Origin: Serratia symbiotica
GTDB taxonomy: Bacteria > Pseudomonadota > Gammaproteobacteria > Enterobacterales > Enterobacteriaceae
Assembly (NCBI RefSeq): GCF_000821185.2
Contig: NZ_CP050855.1
Coordinates: 1,364,001-1,428,000 of the forward strand
Length of the DNA stretch: 64,000 nt
Reading direction: 5' to 3'
Below are positions 9,506 through 19,097 of the stretch, piece by piece; the first letter of the stretch is position 1, and every line of letters begins with the position of its first letter. The notes under the pieces were generated by a model. That model was not told the DNA's origin. It worked only from the letters and a program-made list of their open reading frames with translations, and made no database searches. The translations under genes and the position numbers were made by a program.

Positions 9506-10303
9506 TTAACAATGTGGGCGTAAAAAATCATACAGTTGGCGTGAATGGTAACGCCATGATTGCACTGAATTAACCGGTAACAACGGCATCAGCGCATTGC
9601 TCACCAGCACTTCATCGGCATCGGCCAGCGCTTCTAGTGGCTCGCTAACATAATGCAGGCTATATTCCGTGCCCATCAGTAGTTCGATCACGCGCCGCCG
9701 CATCAGACCGGCCACGCCCGACTGACTTAGATCCGGCGTAAATACGGCTCTTCCCTTGCGCCAGAACAAATTAGCCGTACAGCATTCCACCAGCATACCG
9801 GCAGTGTCAAGCACCAGCGCCTCGTCGGCTACCGTCTGGTCAAGATGCGCGCGGATCAGCACTTGCTCCAAACGGTTAAGGTGCTTCAAGCCCGCCAGCA
9901 GCGGATTGCGCGCCAGTGGCACTGGGCTAAGTGCCAGACTAATGCCCTGCTTGCGCCACTGTTGATAATGTGCAGGGTAGCTGCTGCGTGCCACAAGGCG
10001 CGTGGGGTTTTCACACCCTGCTGGGCTATAGCCGCGCCCGCCGCTGCCACGCGTTAGTATCGCTTTGATCACGCCGAGTGGGAGAGGTTTGGCCGCATGC
10101 ACCATCTCCTGTTCAAAGGCAACCCAGTCGGTCGTGGGCAACATCAGCCGATGTGCAGCTTGTTGCAGGCGTTCGATATGCCAGGGCAGCATATCGACCT
10201 TACCACCCGTTACCCGAGCGGTAGTGAAACAACCATCGCCAAACTGCAAACCGCGATCGCTCGGTGCCAAAGCGTGATGTCGCTGCCCGTTTATCCAGTA
10301 CAT
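9506..10303 (-). CDS. pabC: Aminodeoxychorismate lyase
   Basis: PLP enzyme that converts 4-amino-4-deoxychorismate to p-aminobenzoate and pyruvate for folate synthesis. 265 residues (E. coli 269). Fold-type IV transaminase features: the substrate-loop TRGSGGRGYSP, the probable PLP lysine in LKHLNRLEQ, and DTAGMLVECCTANLFWRKG. First gene after the fabF terminator; it probably has its own promoter in 10304-10449. Confidence 0.93.
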   Translation of the reverse strand: MYWINGQRHHALAPSDRGLQFGDGCFTTARVTGGKVDMLPWHIERLQQAAHRLMLPTTDWVAFEQEMVHAAKPLPLGVIKAILTRGSGGRGYSPAGCENPTRLVARSSYPAHYQQWRKQGISLALSPVPLARNPLLAGLKHLNRLEQVLIRAHLDQTVADEALVLDTAGMLVECCTANLFWRKGRAVFTPDLSQSGVAGLMRRRVIELLMGTEYSLHYVSEPLEALADADEVLVSNALMPLLPVNSVQSWRYHSRQLYDFLRPHC

Positions 10304-10449
10304 AAACTTTCCCCAGCCACGTTGGTTTTCACAAAAGAATATCAGGCACGTGTCGTATTAGCAGCAACATGCCGGCTGACACGTGCAGATTTCCGGCTGA
10401 CAGCTCATAAACGGATGTGGGCTTTTTTACTGGATATCATGTTCAAGCA

Positions 10450-10486
10450 TAAAAAAATCCGGGGCCAAAGTGATGACTCCGGATTG
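10450..10486 (-). terminator. Rho-independent terminator after fabF
   Basis: On the minus strand AATCCGG (10479-10485) pairs with CCGGATT (10456-10462), followed by seven T. It separates the fab cluster from pabC-mltG-tmk-holB. Confidence 0.8.
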
Positions 10487-10572
10487 TCTCTGACTGGCGA
10501 AACCCTCAAGCACGTATAAACGATCAACGTTAGGGCCAAAAATAGGCTTCCGATAGGTTACCAACAGCGTGA

Positions 10573-11814
10573 TTACATTCTGCGGAAGATCAGCGAACCA
10601 TTGGTGCCACCAAAACCGAAGGAGTTACACAGCGTATACTGCATATCACTTACCTGTCGCGCTTCATTTGGCACAAAGTCAAGATCACACTTTTCATCCG
10701 GGTTATCCAGGTTGATGGTTGGCGGTACGGCCTGATCACGCAGCGCCAAAACGGTAATGATCGATTCGACCGCACCCGCCGCCCCTAATAGATGGCCGGT
10801 CATCGATTTGGTCGAACTGACCATCACTCGTTGCGCATCAAGGCCAAAAACGGACTTCACCGCCTGTGTTTCAGCCTGGTCACCGGCCGGAGTCGAAGTA
10901 CCGTGCGCGTTGATGTAACCAATTTGTGACGTGGTCACGCCAGCATCGATCAGGGCATTTTTCATCGCCAACGCGGCACCTGCACCATTTTCCGGTGGCG
11001 AGGTCATGTGGTAGGCATCGCTGCTCATACCAAAACCGAGCACTTCAGCGTAGATCTGCGCGCCGCGTCTTTTTGCATGCTCATATTCTTCCAGCACCAT
11101 CATGCCGGCACCATCGCCAAGCACGAAACCATCACGGTCTTTATCCCAGGGGCGGCTGGCCGCCTGTGGGTTCTCGTTACGGGTAGACAACGCGCGCGCT
11201 GCACCAAAGCCGCCAATCCCCAATGGGGTACTGGCTTTCTCTGCCCCACCTGCCAGCATCACGTCTGCATCATTATAAGCAATGATACGCGCGGCATGGC
11301 CGATGTTATGCACACCTGAGGTACAAGCGGTGGCGATGGAAATACTGGGGCCACGCATGCCGTACATAATTGTCAGGTGGCCTGCAATCATGTTCACGAT
11401 GGTAGATGGTACGAAAAACGGGCTGATTTTTCGTGGGCCACCCTCAGCCAGTGAATTGTAATTTTCTTCTATCAAACCCAGGCCACCAATGCCGGAACCA
11501 ATAGCGGCCCCGATGCGGCTGGCATTAGCCTCGGTGATCTCCAGTCCCGCATCTTGCATAGCCTGCATGCCAGCAGCGATGCCGTACTGGATAAAGGCAT
11601 CCATCTTGCGCGCAACTTTGCGGGAGATGAAATCCTCTGAATTAAAATGCTTTACCAAGCCAGCAAATTTGGTCGCATAGGCGGTGGTATCGAAATGGTC
11701 GATCAGGCTGATGCCACTCTGACCGGCAAGAAGAGCGTTCCATGTAGACTCTACCGTATTGCCGACAGGAGACAACATGCCCAGTCCGGTCACAACTACT
11801 CGACGCTTAGACAC
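10573..11814 (-). CDS. fabF: 3-oxoacyl-ACP synthase II (KAS II)
   Basis: Elongating condensing enzyme of type II fatty acid synthesis, important for making cis-vaccenate. 413 residues as in E. coli. Catalytic triad visible: nucleophile Cys in [13 protein letters not shown], His in [11 protein letters not shown], and His in [12 protein letters not shown]. Ribosome site GGAGG lies close upstream. Last gene of the fab cluster; separated from acpP by an intercistronic hairpin. Confidence 0.97.
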   Translation of the reverse strand: MSKRRVVVTGLGMLSPVGNTVESTWNALLAGQSGISLIDHFDTTAYATKFAGLVKHFNSEDFISRKVARKMDAFIQYGIAAGMQAMQDAGLEITEANASRIGAAIGSGIGGLGLIEENYNSLAEGGPRKISPFFVPSTIVNMIAGHLTIMYGMRGPSISIATACTSGVHNIGHAARIIAYNDADVMLAGGAEKASTPLGIGGFGAARALSTRNENPQAASRPWDKDRDGFVLGDGAGMMVLEEYEHAKRRGAQIYAEVLGFGMSSDAYHMTSPPENGAGAALAMKNALIDAGVTTSQIGYINAHGTSTPAGDQAETQAVKSVFGLDAQRVMVSSTKSMTGHLLGAAGAVESIITVLALRDQAVPPTINLDNPDEKCDLDFVPNEARQVSDMQYTLCNSFGFGGTNGSLIFRRM

Positions 11815-11852
11815 GTTTGTCCTCCAAGGAGGGAAAATATGATACTAAGGAT

Positions 11853-11884
11853 AGAAAAAACTTAGGCGGTCGAATGACCGCCTA
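11853..11884 (-). terminator. Intercistronic terminator/attenuator between acpP and fabF
   Basis: TAGGCGGTC (11863-11871) and GACCGCCTA (11876-11884) form a perfect 9-bp stem with a 4-base loop. On the minus strand it is followed by AG and a run of T. It would end most acpP transcripts while letting some read into fabF, which fits the far higher need for acyl carrier protein. Confidence 0.75.
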
Positions 11885-11900
11885 GAGATGTTCTCTTATC

Positions 11901-12140
11901 TTACTGCTGGCTAGAGTTGTTGATGAAATCAATAGCTGCCTGAACAGTAGTGATCTTCTCAGCCTCTTCGTCTGGAATCTCAGTGTCGAATTCTTCTTCC
12001 AGTGCCATTACCAACTCAACGGTGTCAAGAGAATCCGCGCCTAGATCTTCAACGAAAGAAGCGTTGTTTAACACTTCTTCCTGTTTAACACCCAATTGCT
12101 CAACAATGATTTTCTTAACGCGTTCTTCGATAGTGCTCAT
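11901..12140 (-). CDS. acpP: Acyl carrier protein
   Basis: Carrier of growing acyl chains for fatty acid, lipid A and phospholipid synthesis. Start chosen at 12140 ([10 protein letters not shown]), identical to E. coli; the longer frame upstream is spurious. 79 residues. The phosphopantetheine serine lies in [10 protein letters not shown]. The C-terminus (NNSSQQ) differs from the E. coli YINGHQA ending. 154 bases separate it from fabG, enough for its own promoter. Confidence 0.98.
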   Translation of the reverse strand: MSTIEERVKKIIVEQLGVKQEEVLNNASFVEDLGADSLDTVELVMALEEEFDTEIPDEEAEKITTVQAAIDFINNSSQQ

Positions 12141-12294
12141 ACTCTTAAATTTCCTATCAAAACTCGCTTTCGCGATGGTTTTCGTAGTGTATAAAATGTT
12201 GGAAAAGATGCAACTCAATCCCGGCTGGTCAAACCACGATTTTACGCTATTTTGCGGTTTTTATCCCAAATAACGCAAATGGTTTTCGCATTTT

Positions 12295-13029
12295 TTAAAT
12301 CATGTACATGCCGCCATTGACATGTAACGTTTCACCGGTGATATAGCCAGCCTCATCAGAGGCTAAAAATGCAACAGCGCTGGCAATTTCTTGTGCATCG
12401 CCCAGCCGATTGGCTGGAACTGATGACAAAATGCCTGCCCGTTGATCGTCTGTCAACGCCCGTGTCATGTCCGTCTCAATAAAGCCAGGAGCCACGACGT
12501 TGACGGTAATACCTCGTGATGCGACTTCACGCGCTAAAGACTTGCTAAAACCGATCAAACCAGCTTTTGCCGCCGCGTAATTAGCTTGCCCTGCGTTCCC
12601 CATGCTGCCTACAACGGAGCCTATGGTGATAACACGGCCAAACCGCTTTTTCATCATAGCTCTCATTACCGCTTTTGATAGGCGGAATACTGAAGTCAGA
12701 TTGGTGTTTATGATATCCTGCCATTCATCGTCTCTCATGCGCATTAGCAAACTATCGCGCGTAATACCGGCATTATTCACTAAAATATCGATTTCGCCGA
12801 ATTCAGCATAAATAGCGGCCAGCACGCTATCGATAGATTGCGTATCAACCACGTTCAACATCAACCCTTTGCCGTTTGCCCCTAAATAGCTGCTGATAGC
12901 CTCAGCACCGCTTTCACTGGTCGCTGTACCGATCACTTTGGCACCGCGTGCCACAAACGCTTCTGCAATAGCCCGGCCAATACCACGACTTGCACCAGTG
13001 ACCAGAACAACTTTACCGTCGAAATTCAT
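12295..13029 (-). CDS. fabG: 3-oxoacyl-ACP reductase
   Basis: NADPH-dependent reduction of 3-oxoacyl-ACP. 244 residues from the second of two adjacent ATGs (MNFDGKVVLVTGAS), matching E. coli; the first ATG at 13032 is too close to the GAGG ribosome site. SDR motifs: TGASRGIGRAI for the cofactor, NNAG, catalytic Ser in TIGSVVGSMG, and Tyr/Lys in QANYAAAKAG. Confidence 0.97.
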   Translation of the reverse strand: MNFDGKVVLVTGASRGIGRAIAEAFVARGAKVIGTATSESGAEAISSYLGANGKGLMLNVVDTQSIDSVLAAIYAEFGEIDILVNNAGITRDSLLMRMRDDEWQDIINTNLTSVFRLSKAVMRAMMKKRFGRVITIGSVVGSMGNAGQANYAAAKAGLIGFSKSLAREVASRGITVNVVAPGFIETDMTRALTDDQRAGILSSVPANRLGDAQEIASAVAFLASDEAGYITGETLHVNGGMYMI

Positions 13030-13044
13030 CATGTTCCTCTTTAA

Positions 13045-13974
13045 TTATTGTTCAAGCGCCGCTGACAAACTGGCGGGGTCGTTTACCGCCGCTGCTGGCA
13101 GGATGTCAACAATACGTTTAGTCAGACCGCTCAGAACCTTACCAGGGCCAGCTTCCAGCAGTCGCGTCACTCCTTGTGATGCGATAAATTCTACGCTCTC
13201 ACTCCAGCGCACCGGGCTGTAAAGTTGACGCACCAGCGCACTACGGATCGCTTCAGGATCGTTCTCGATGCGTACATCGACATTATTCACTACTGGCAGC
13301 CGTGGAACGTTGAAGGCGACATCATGCAGCGCCACCGCCAACTTATTGGCCGCTGGCATCATCAGCGCACAGTGCGATGGCACGCTCACCGGCAGCGGCA
13401 GCACACGTTTGGCTCCAGCAGCTTTACAGGCGATACCTGCACGCTCAACCGCTTCTTTGTGGCCAGCGATCACCACCTGGCCTGGCGAGTTAAAGTTGAC
13501 CGGGGAAACTACCTGCCCCTGAGCGGATGCTTCGCAGGCTTGAGCGATCGCTGCGTTGTCCAGGCCGATGATAGCGTACATAGCGCCAGTGCCTTCTGGC
13601 ACCGCTTCCTGCATCAACTTACCACGCAGTTCCACCAGACGGATCGCCGCTTCAAAATCCAACACGCCAGCGCAGACCAGCGCCGAGTATTCACCCAGGC
13701 TGTGGCCAGCCATCAGCATTGGCACTTTACCACCCTGCTGCTGCCAGATGCGGAAGATCGCCACCGAGGCGGCCAGTAATGCTGGCTGTGTGTGCCAGGT
13801 TTTGTTCAGTGCCTCCGCTGGGCCTTGCTGCACCAATTGCCACAAGTCGTACCTTAGAACAGCCGAGGCTTCGCCGAAGGTTTCTTCAACGATCGGAAAT
13901 TGTGCAGCCAACTCGGCCAACATGCCAAGGCTCTGTGACCCCTGGCCTGGGAAAACAAAAGCAAATTGCGTCAT
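13045..13974 (-). CDS. fabD: Malonyl-CoA:ACP transacylase
   Basis: Transfers malonyl groups from CoA to ACP. Start at 13974 (MTQFAFVFPGQGSQSLGM) gives 309 residues, the same as E. coli; the longer frame upstream runs into fabH. Catalytic Ser in AGHSLGEYSAL, with the oxyanion and malonate Arg region further on. Lies between fabH (22 bases) and fabG (15 bases) in one operon. Confidence 0.97.
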   Translation of the reverse strand: MTQFAFVFPGQGSQSLGMLAELAAQFPIVEETFGEASAVLRYDLWQLVQQGPAEALNKTWHTQPALLAASVAIFRIWQQQGGKVPMLMAGHSLGEYSALVCAGVLDFEAAIRLVELRGKLMQEAVPEGTGAMYAIIGLDNAAIAQACEASAQGQVVSPVNFNSPGQVVIAGHKEAVERAGIACKAAGAKRVLPLPVSVPSHCALMMPAANKLAVALHDVAFNVPRLPVVNNVDVRIENDPEAIRSALVRQLYSPVRWSESVEFIASQGVTRLLEAGPGKVLSGLTKRIVDILPAAAVNDPASLSAALEQ

Positions 13975-13996
13975 TTTTTCTTTTATTCCTGTCAAA

Positions 13997-14950
13997 TCAG
14001 AATCGAACCAACGCCGACCCCCAAGTAAAGCCGCTACCAAAGGCTTCCAACAGTAGCAAATGGCCACGCTGAATTCGCCCGTCGCGCACTGCTTCATCCA
14101 ATGCTATCGGAACTGAAGCAGCACTGGTGTTGCCATGACGTTCTAGCGTCACCACCACCTTATCCATGCTCATGTCCAGTTTTTTTGCCGTAGCATTGAT
14201 AATGCGTAGGTTGGCCTGATGTGGCACCAGCCAGTCCAGCGCACTGCGTTCCAGATTATTGGCCTGTAACGTCTCATCGACAATATTTGACAGTTCGTTA
14301 ACTGCAACCTTGAATACTTCGTTACCCGTCATGGTGACATAGGCCGGTTTGTCCTGATCCTGACGATCTTTAAACGGCAAGGTCAGCATGCCGCTATAGC
14401 TGCCATCGGCATGCAGGTGGGTTGACATGATGCCCGGCTTTTCAGATGCGCCCAGTAGCACTGCACCCGCACCATCACCGAACAGGATAAGGGTACCACG
14501 ATCTTCAGGGTTCAATGTCTGTGACAGAACATCTGCGCCAATCACCAGCGCATGCTTCACCGCGCCATTTTTCACGTACTGATCGGCCACGCTGAGCGCG
14601 TAGGTAAAGCCAGCACAAGCTGCTGCCAGATCGAACGCGGCGCACGCCTTGATGCCCAGCATTTGCTGTATCAGGCAAGCGGCACTAGGAAATGCGTAGG
14701 TTGAGGTGGTAGTCGCCACCACGATCAGTCCGATGTCCTCTTTCGCTACACCCGCCATTTCCAGCGCTTCTTCAGCCGCTTGGAAACCCATCGTCACTAC
14801 GGTTTCATCAGCGGCGGCGATACGCCGCTCACGAATACCGGTGCGCGTGACGATCCACTCGTCAGAGGTATCCACCATTTTTTCCAGATCAGCATTGGTG
14901 CGCACTTTTACGGGTAAATAACTCCCCGTACCGAGAATCTTTGTATACAT
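13997..14950 (-). CDS. fabH: 3-oxoacyl-ACP synthase III (KAS III)
   Basis: Starts fatty acid synthesis by condensing acetyl-CoA with malonyl-ACP. 317 residues as in E. coli. Catalytic Cys in [11 protein letters not shown], His in VPHQANLRI, Asn in [10 protein letters not shown]. Only six bases from plsX, so the two are co-transcribed. Confidence 0.97.
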   Translation of the reverse strand: MYTKILGTGSYLPVKVRTNADLEKMVDTSDEWIVTRTGIRERRIAAADETVVTMGFQAAEEALEMAGVAKEDIGLIVVATTTSTYAFPSAACLIQQMLGIKACAAFDLAAACAGFTYALSVADQYVKNGAVKHALVIGADVLSQTLNPEDRGTLILFGDGAGAVLLGASEKPGIMSTHLHADGSYSGMLTLPFKDRQDQDKPAYVTMTGNEVFKVAVNELSNIVDETLQANNLERSALDWLVPHQANLRIINATAKKLDMSMDKVVVTLERHGNTSAASVPIALDEAVRDGRIQRGHLLLLEAFGSGFTWGSALVRF

Positions 14951-14956
14951 GTACGA

Positions 14957-15991
14957 TCAGTCACTCTTAGGTAATACAGCTTCAAGGCGCGCAGCAATCC
15001 TTTCAGGGACTTGCCGCTGCACCGCCTGCACAGCCTGTTCGATTGCGGCTGCAAACGCGTGAAGGTTCGCAGCGCCGTGGCTTTTAATTACGGTGCTGTG
15101 CAATCCTAACAGACATGCGCCATTATACTGGTCGGGGTTCAGGTGACCGAACCGCTTTACCACCCATGCTTGCAACCAACGGCTCAACCATTTTAACCAC
15201 CACGTTTGCTTGCCACCGTCTTTGGATGATTTCAGCAGTGATAAGAATACTCTTACTACTCCTTCCATGGTTTTCAGAGTGACATTACCTACAAAGCCAT
15301 CGCAGATCATCACATCGGTTTTACCGGTGAGCAGATCGTTCCCTTCAAGATAACCAATATAATTGATTGTCGGCGTATTCTTTAATATGGCGGCAGCGGC
15401 ACGGATATGATCCAGACCTTTGGTTTCTTCTTCACCAATATTCAGCAACGCTACACGGGGTTGCGCGATACCAACGACTTCTTCCGCCATCACTGCCCCC
15501 ATCACCGCGAACTGCACCAGCATAGTGCTATCGCATTCGATGTTGGCCCCCAAATCCAGCACCACAGTTTTGCTGCGCAACTGGTTAGGTATCACTGTCA
15601 TTAACGCCGGACGCTCAATGCCCTCCAGCGGCTTGATCAACAACTTCGCTAGTCCCATTAGCGCCCCGGTGTTGCCCGCGCTGACACAGCCCTGCACTTT
15701 GCCGTCGTTAATCAGCTCTAACGCGATACGCATTGATGTACCACGGCTGGCACGTATCGCTTGTGAAGGTTTGGCATCACCAGCAATCACTGACTCAGCG
15801 GGTATAACTTGCAATCGCGCCAGAAGAACCGGATCAGCTTTGGCAAGCAAGGGGGAGAGAGCGTCGGGATTGCCGACCAGTAGAAGGTGAAGCTGTACAT
15901 TAGAGGCCAGTACCTGCAATGCAGCGGGCACTGTAACACGGGGACCGAAGTCCCCACCCATGGTATCTAACGCCAAGGTTAGACGAGTCAA
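14957..15991 (-). CDS. plsX: Phosphate acyltransferase PlsX
   Basis: Makes acyl-phosphate from acyl-ACP for glycerolipid synthesis. 344 residues. Family motifs: [13 protein letters not shown] at the N-terminus and AGNTGALMG and [12 protein letters not shown] further on. Follows rpmF by 17 bases in the conserved yceD-rpmF-plsX-fabH order. Confidence 0.96.
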   Translation of the reverse strand: MTRLTLALDTMGGDFGPRVTVPAALQVLASNVQLHLLLVGNPDALSPLLAKADPVLLARLQVIPAESVIAGDAKPSQAIRASRGTSMRIALELINDGKVQGCVSAGNTGALMGLAKLLIKPLEGIERPALMTVIPNQLRSKTVVLDLGANIECDSTMLVQFAVMGAVMAEEVVGIAQPRVALLNIGEEETKGLDHIRAAAAILKNTPTINYIGYLEGNDLLTGKTDVMICDGFVGNVTLKTMEGVVRVFLSLLKSSKDGGKQTWWLKWLSRWLQAWVVKRFGHLNPDQYNGACLLGLHSTVIKSHGAANLHAFAAAIEQAVQAVQRQVPERIAARLEAVLPKSD

Positions 15992-16008
15992 GGTACTGCT
16001 ACTTTAGC

Positions 16009-16176
16009 TTAGCCGATAACCTTGCGACCACGGTAGAAACCGTCGGCAGTGATGTGATGACGACGATGAGTCTCACCAGAAGTTGCATCGACAGACAACG
16101 TGGTGGTAGTCAGTGCATCGTGTGAACGGCGCATGCCACGTTTAGAACGGGTTGGTTTATTCTGTTGTACGGCCAT
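16009..16176 (-). CDS. rpmF: 50S ribosomal protein L32
   Basis: Small ribosomal protein, 55 residues, found by translating the gap between plsX and yceD. It starts [20 protein letters not shown] and ends [11 protein letters not shown]. coli L32 is 57 residues; two residues are missing from the middle ([10 protein letters not shown] against ALTAVTSLSVD) and the C-terminal end. The start is preceded by a GGAGTAAG ribosome site. Location between yceD and plsX is universal in enterobacteria. Confidence 0.96.
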   Translation of the reverse strand: MAVQQNKPTRSKRGMRRSHDALTTTTLSVDATSGETHRRHHITADGFYRGRKVIG

Positions 16177-16192
16177 AGACCTTACTCCTCAA

Positions 16193-16714
16193 TTACTTAC
16201 GCTTTAAGCTGGCTAGTACGGCAAACGGATTTGGTTTTTCCACCTCTATAGGCAGTTTACCAAATACCCTCTCCGCTTCGGACACTTCACAGTGTTCAGA
16301 TTCATGTAACGGAACCACAGGCAGTGAAAGAATAATTTCATCTTCAATCATTGCCAACAGATCGACTTCACCAAATTCGTCAACTTCGATCGGTTCGTAG
16401 CTTTCCGGCAATGCTTCAGCCTGTTCATCATTGATGACCGGGCTAAAACAATATGTTGTGTGAACATGATGTGCAAATGGGATACCACAGCGTTGGCACA
16501 TCAGGGTTACCTGGAGGTTCACCTGCCCTGTTATCACCGCGAGGCGTTGGTTATCGATATCAAACGACAACACTCCCTCGACATCACTATCCACACTGAC
16601 CACAGAGTCGGCAACACGCGTAACCTGCTCAGGCGCATAGACACCTACGTAGTCCAAGCGTTTCTGAGCGGTACGTACTGCATCAATGGTCAAGGGTAAT
16701 TTTACCTTTTGCAT
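16193..16714 (-). CDS. yceD: 23S rRNA accumulation protein YceD
   Basis: DUF177-family protein linked to 23S rRNA accumulation and large-subunit assembly. 173 residues as in E. coli. A conserved zinc-ribbon-like CQRCGIPF lies in the middle (about residue 75) and the C-terminus is [14 protein letters not shown]. Lies 16 bases upstream of rpmF, forming one transcription unit with it. Confidence 0.94.
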   Translation of the reverse strand: MQKVKLPLTIDAVRTAQKRLDYVGVYAPEQVTRVADSVVSVDSDVEGVLSFDIDNQRLAVITGQVNLQVTLMCQRCGIPFAHHVHTTYCFSPVINDEQAEALPESYEPIEVDEFGEVDLLAMIEDEIILSLPVVPLHESEHCEVSEAERVFGKLPIEVEKPNPFAVLASLKRK

Positions 16715-16830
16715 AGGGCGCGCATATTAACGTTGTAGCGAAGTAGAGTCAAAGAAAAAGGCCGCAAAACGTCACCTTTAATACCAATATTCGCTTTCAC
16801 CATGGCCAACAGTTTAAAATACCGTACTTA

Positions 16831-16972
16831 GAGCCTATCCCAGTAGGCGTAGTTTGTTGCAGCCAGTTTGGACAGGGAAAGCGCAACATCTGGCGCGTAC
16901 ATGGCGTACGTGAGGAGGGTGAGCACTGCCAGAGCCAAAATGGCAAATAAAATAGCCTAATGGGATAGGGGC
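16831..16972 (-). repeat. Interspersed repeat with inverted ends, copy 1
   Basis: A roughly 142-bp non-coding block bounded by GAGCCTATCCCAGTAGGC on the left and the inverse (GCCTAATGGGATAGGGGCT) on the right. Its reverse complement matches 27538-27685 over most of its length, including the core CTGGCAGTGCTCACC and the end ACTGGCTGCAACAA. Internal segments are also self-complementary. It looks like a MITE-type element. It lies between divergent yceD and maf. Confidence 0.75.
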
Positions 16973-17001
16973 TGATTTCACACTATGGTTAGTAAAAAAT
17001 C

Positions 17002-17583
17002 ATGCTTAAGATACTTCTAGCTTCCACGTCACCCTATCGAAAAATACTGCTGGAAAAGCTGCAACTGGCTTTCTCCTGCGCCGCAGCGGAAGTGGATGAA
17101 ACGCCACTGGCCGATGAAACCGCCGAGGCGCTGGTGCTCAGGCTGGCGACAGCAAAAGCTCAGGCACTGGCCAGCGCCTATCCCAACCACCTGATTATCG
17201 GTTGCGATCAGGTCTGCGTGATTGACGGAAAAATTACCGGCAAGCCGCACAGTGCCGAAAACGCATGCACCCAATTGCGCCAGGCCAGCGGCCAAATCGT
17301 CACCTTTTATACTGGTCTGGCTCTGTACAATAGCCGCAGCAGGCATTTGCAGGTGCTGTGCGAACCGTTTCAGGTTTATTTCCGCACGCTGAGCGAAGCG
17401 GAGATTAGCGCCTACGTAAGCCTGGAGCAGCCACTGAATTGCGCCGGCAGCTTTAAAAGTGAAGGATTGGGGATTGCCCTGTTCGATAGACTAGAAGGCC
17501 GCGATCCTAATGCGCTGGTTGGCCTGCCGCTGATTGCGTTGCTCGCTATGCTGCGGGCTGAAGGCGTCAACCCGCTAGCCTGA
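17002..17583 (+). CDS. yceF: 7-methyl-GTP pyrophosphatase (Maf family, YceF)
   Basis: Nucleotide pyrophosphatase that hydrolyses 7-methyl-GTP, a house-cleaning role. 193 residues. Maf signature at the N-terminus ([16 protein letters not shown]), then [28 protein letters not shown], and the C-terminal [24 protein letters not shown] (given here as KSEGLG...DPNALVG). Transcribed opposite to yceD, as in E. coli, and converges on rluC with only 5 bases between the stops. Confidence 0.95.
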   Translation: MLKILLASTSPYRKILLEKLQLAFSCAAAEVDETPLADETAEALVLRLATAKAQALASAYPNHLIIGCDQVCVIDGKITGKPHSAENACTQLRQASGQIVTFYTGLALYNSRSRHLQVLCEPFQVYFRTLSEAEISAYVSLEQPLNCAGSFKSEGLGIALFDRLEGRDPNALVGLPLIALLAMLRAEGVNPLA

Positions 17584-17588
17584 CCGGT

Positions 17589-18548
17589 TTATTGGGCTGT
17601 CTGACGGCGCAACCTCTGCAAACATTGGCGCAGCGCCCCATCCATCGGTGCTTCAATGCGCACGGTTTCACCGGTGGCAGGATGCTCGAAGTGCAGCGCC
17701 GCCGCATGCAGGAACAAACGCTTGAGGCCGGTGCCAAGCAGTTGCCGATCAAACTCGCGATCACCATAGCGATCATCAAAAGCGATCGGGTGCCCAGCAT
17801 GTAGCGCATGCACGCGGATTTGATGGGTGCGCCCAGTAATCGGACTGGCTTTAACCAGCGTGGCGAACTCGTAACGTGCTTCCACTTTAAAGCGCGTTTC
17901 CGAGGACTTGCCTTCACTGCTAACGCGCACGATACGTTCACCGCTGTGCAAAATGTTTTTCAGCAATGGTGCCTGCACCACCTTGCAGTGGGACTGCCAC
18001 TGGCCGCGCACCAGCGCCAGATAGTCCTTTTGCATTCCTTTCATCCGTAGTTGCTCATGCAGCGACCTTAGCGCCGAACGCTTCTTGGCTACCAGCAGCA
18101 CGCCGGAAGTATTACGATCCAAACGGTGCACCAGTTCCAGGAAACGGGCTTCTGGCCGCAGCGCGCGCAGCCCTTCAATGACGCCAAAGCTCAGGCCGCT
18201 ACCGCCATGCACCGCCGTACCAGAGGGTTTGTTCAGGATCAGCAGGTGGTCGTCTTCATACAAAATGCAGTTGGCCAGTGCAACCACTTTATCCAGTTTG
18301 GCGGATACCGGCACCACTTCCCGCTCAGCTATGCGCACCGGCGGTACGCGCACCAGATCGCCCGCAGCCAACTTGTACTCAGCCTTGATACGCCTTTTAT
18401 TTACGCGCACCTCACCTTTGCGCACGATGCGGTAAATCATGCTCTTCGGCACACCTTTCAGGCGAGCGAGCAAAAAGTTGTCGATTCTCTGACCGGCTTC
18501 GTCGTCAGAAATCGTGATTACTTGTACTGCCGGATTGTTGATTTTCAT
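17589..18548 (-). CDS. rluC: 23S rRNA pseudouridine(955/2504/2580) synthase RluC
   Basis: Isomerises uridines 955, 2504 and 2580 of 23S rRNA. Start at 18548 ([20 protein letters not shown]) gives 319 residues, equal to E. coli; the longer open frame is ignored. N-terminal S4 domain ([20 protein letters not shown]) and the RluA-type catalytic domain with the nucleophile Asp in [11 protein letters not shown]. Divergent from rne, with the shared promoter region between them. Confidence 0.96.
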   Translation of the reverse strand: MKINNPAVQVITISDDEAGQRIDNFLLARLKGVPKSMIYRIVRKGEVRVNKRRIKAEYKLAAGDLVRVPPVRIAEREVVPVSAKLDKVVALANCILYEDDHLLILNKPSGTAVHGGSGLSFGVIEGLRALRPEARFLELVHRLDRNTSGVLLVAKKRSALRSLHEQLRMKGMQKDYLALVRGQWQSHCKVVQAPLLKNILHSGERIVRVSSEGKSSETRFKVEARYEFATLVKASPITGRTHQIRVHALHAGHPIAFDDRYGDREFDRQLLGTGLKRLFLHAAALHFEHPATGETVRIEAPMDGALRQCLQRLRRQTAQ

Positions 18549-19097
18549 GGTACGGAATTCTAAATAGAGCGCGTTAATAGCGCCACATCTTTTTCTGTGC
18601 TTAACTGTCTCTCTAGATGGCGGGTGAAACCCCGGCGGCAAATAAGCAAGACAGTATGCCGATTTGAACGTTTGCGATTTCCCCCACCGTTGGAAAAGTC
18701 ACCTTGCTATAACGGCATCAGCAATGGAATAATGTAGTTTCTTTCCGCGTTGATTCTGGTTACAGGAAAAAGGTGGAATTATGGATTTGTCTGATCGCGC
18801 AACACGCAGCAATGGCGTAAGACGTAATGCGAAATCACACAATTAGCGGGCTGCGGGTTGTAGCTTGGGCGGCAAATGGAATCAGGTCTGTCAACGTTAA
18901 TCAGAAGCTATTCCCCAAGTAAAATTGCTGTCTTCACAAAGAAATATCGGCTTACCGAAATAATGCGCCCTTATGCAGGCGACAACCGTGAGGTTGACGG
19001 CTTTGCAAGAAAATTTGGGGTTTTCGGTTCTGATCCGGCCATGTGGTTATTTTGCCCGCAGCTTTGTCGATAATGTAAAAATAACGAGTAAGTTAAG
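18549..19097 (+). promoter_or_regulatory. rluC-rne intergenic region and long rne leader
   Basis: 549 bases without a gene. In E. coli the rne transcript has a leader of about 360 bases whose hairpins are bound by RNase E for autoregulation. The size and position here fit that, and the GC-containing stretch at about 18985-19045 can fold into local hairpins. I did not find a complete small gene; a 65-codon open frame at 18876-19073 looks accidental. Confidence 0.5.

Noticed and set aside
18876..19073. 65-codon frame in the rne leader
   Set aside because: Lies in a region expected to be a structured untranslated leader; no ribosome site and no recognisable protein.
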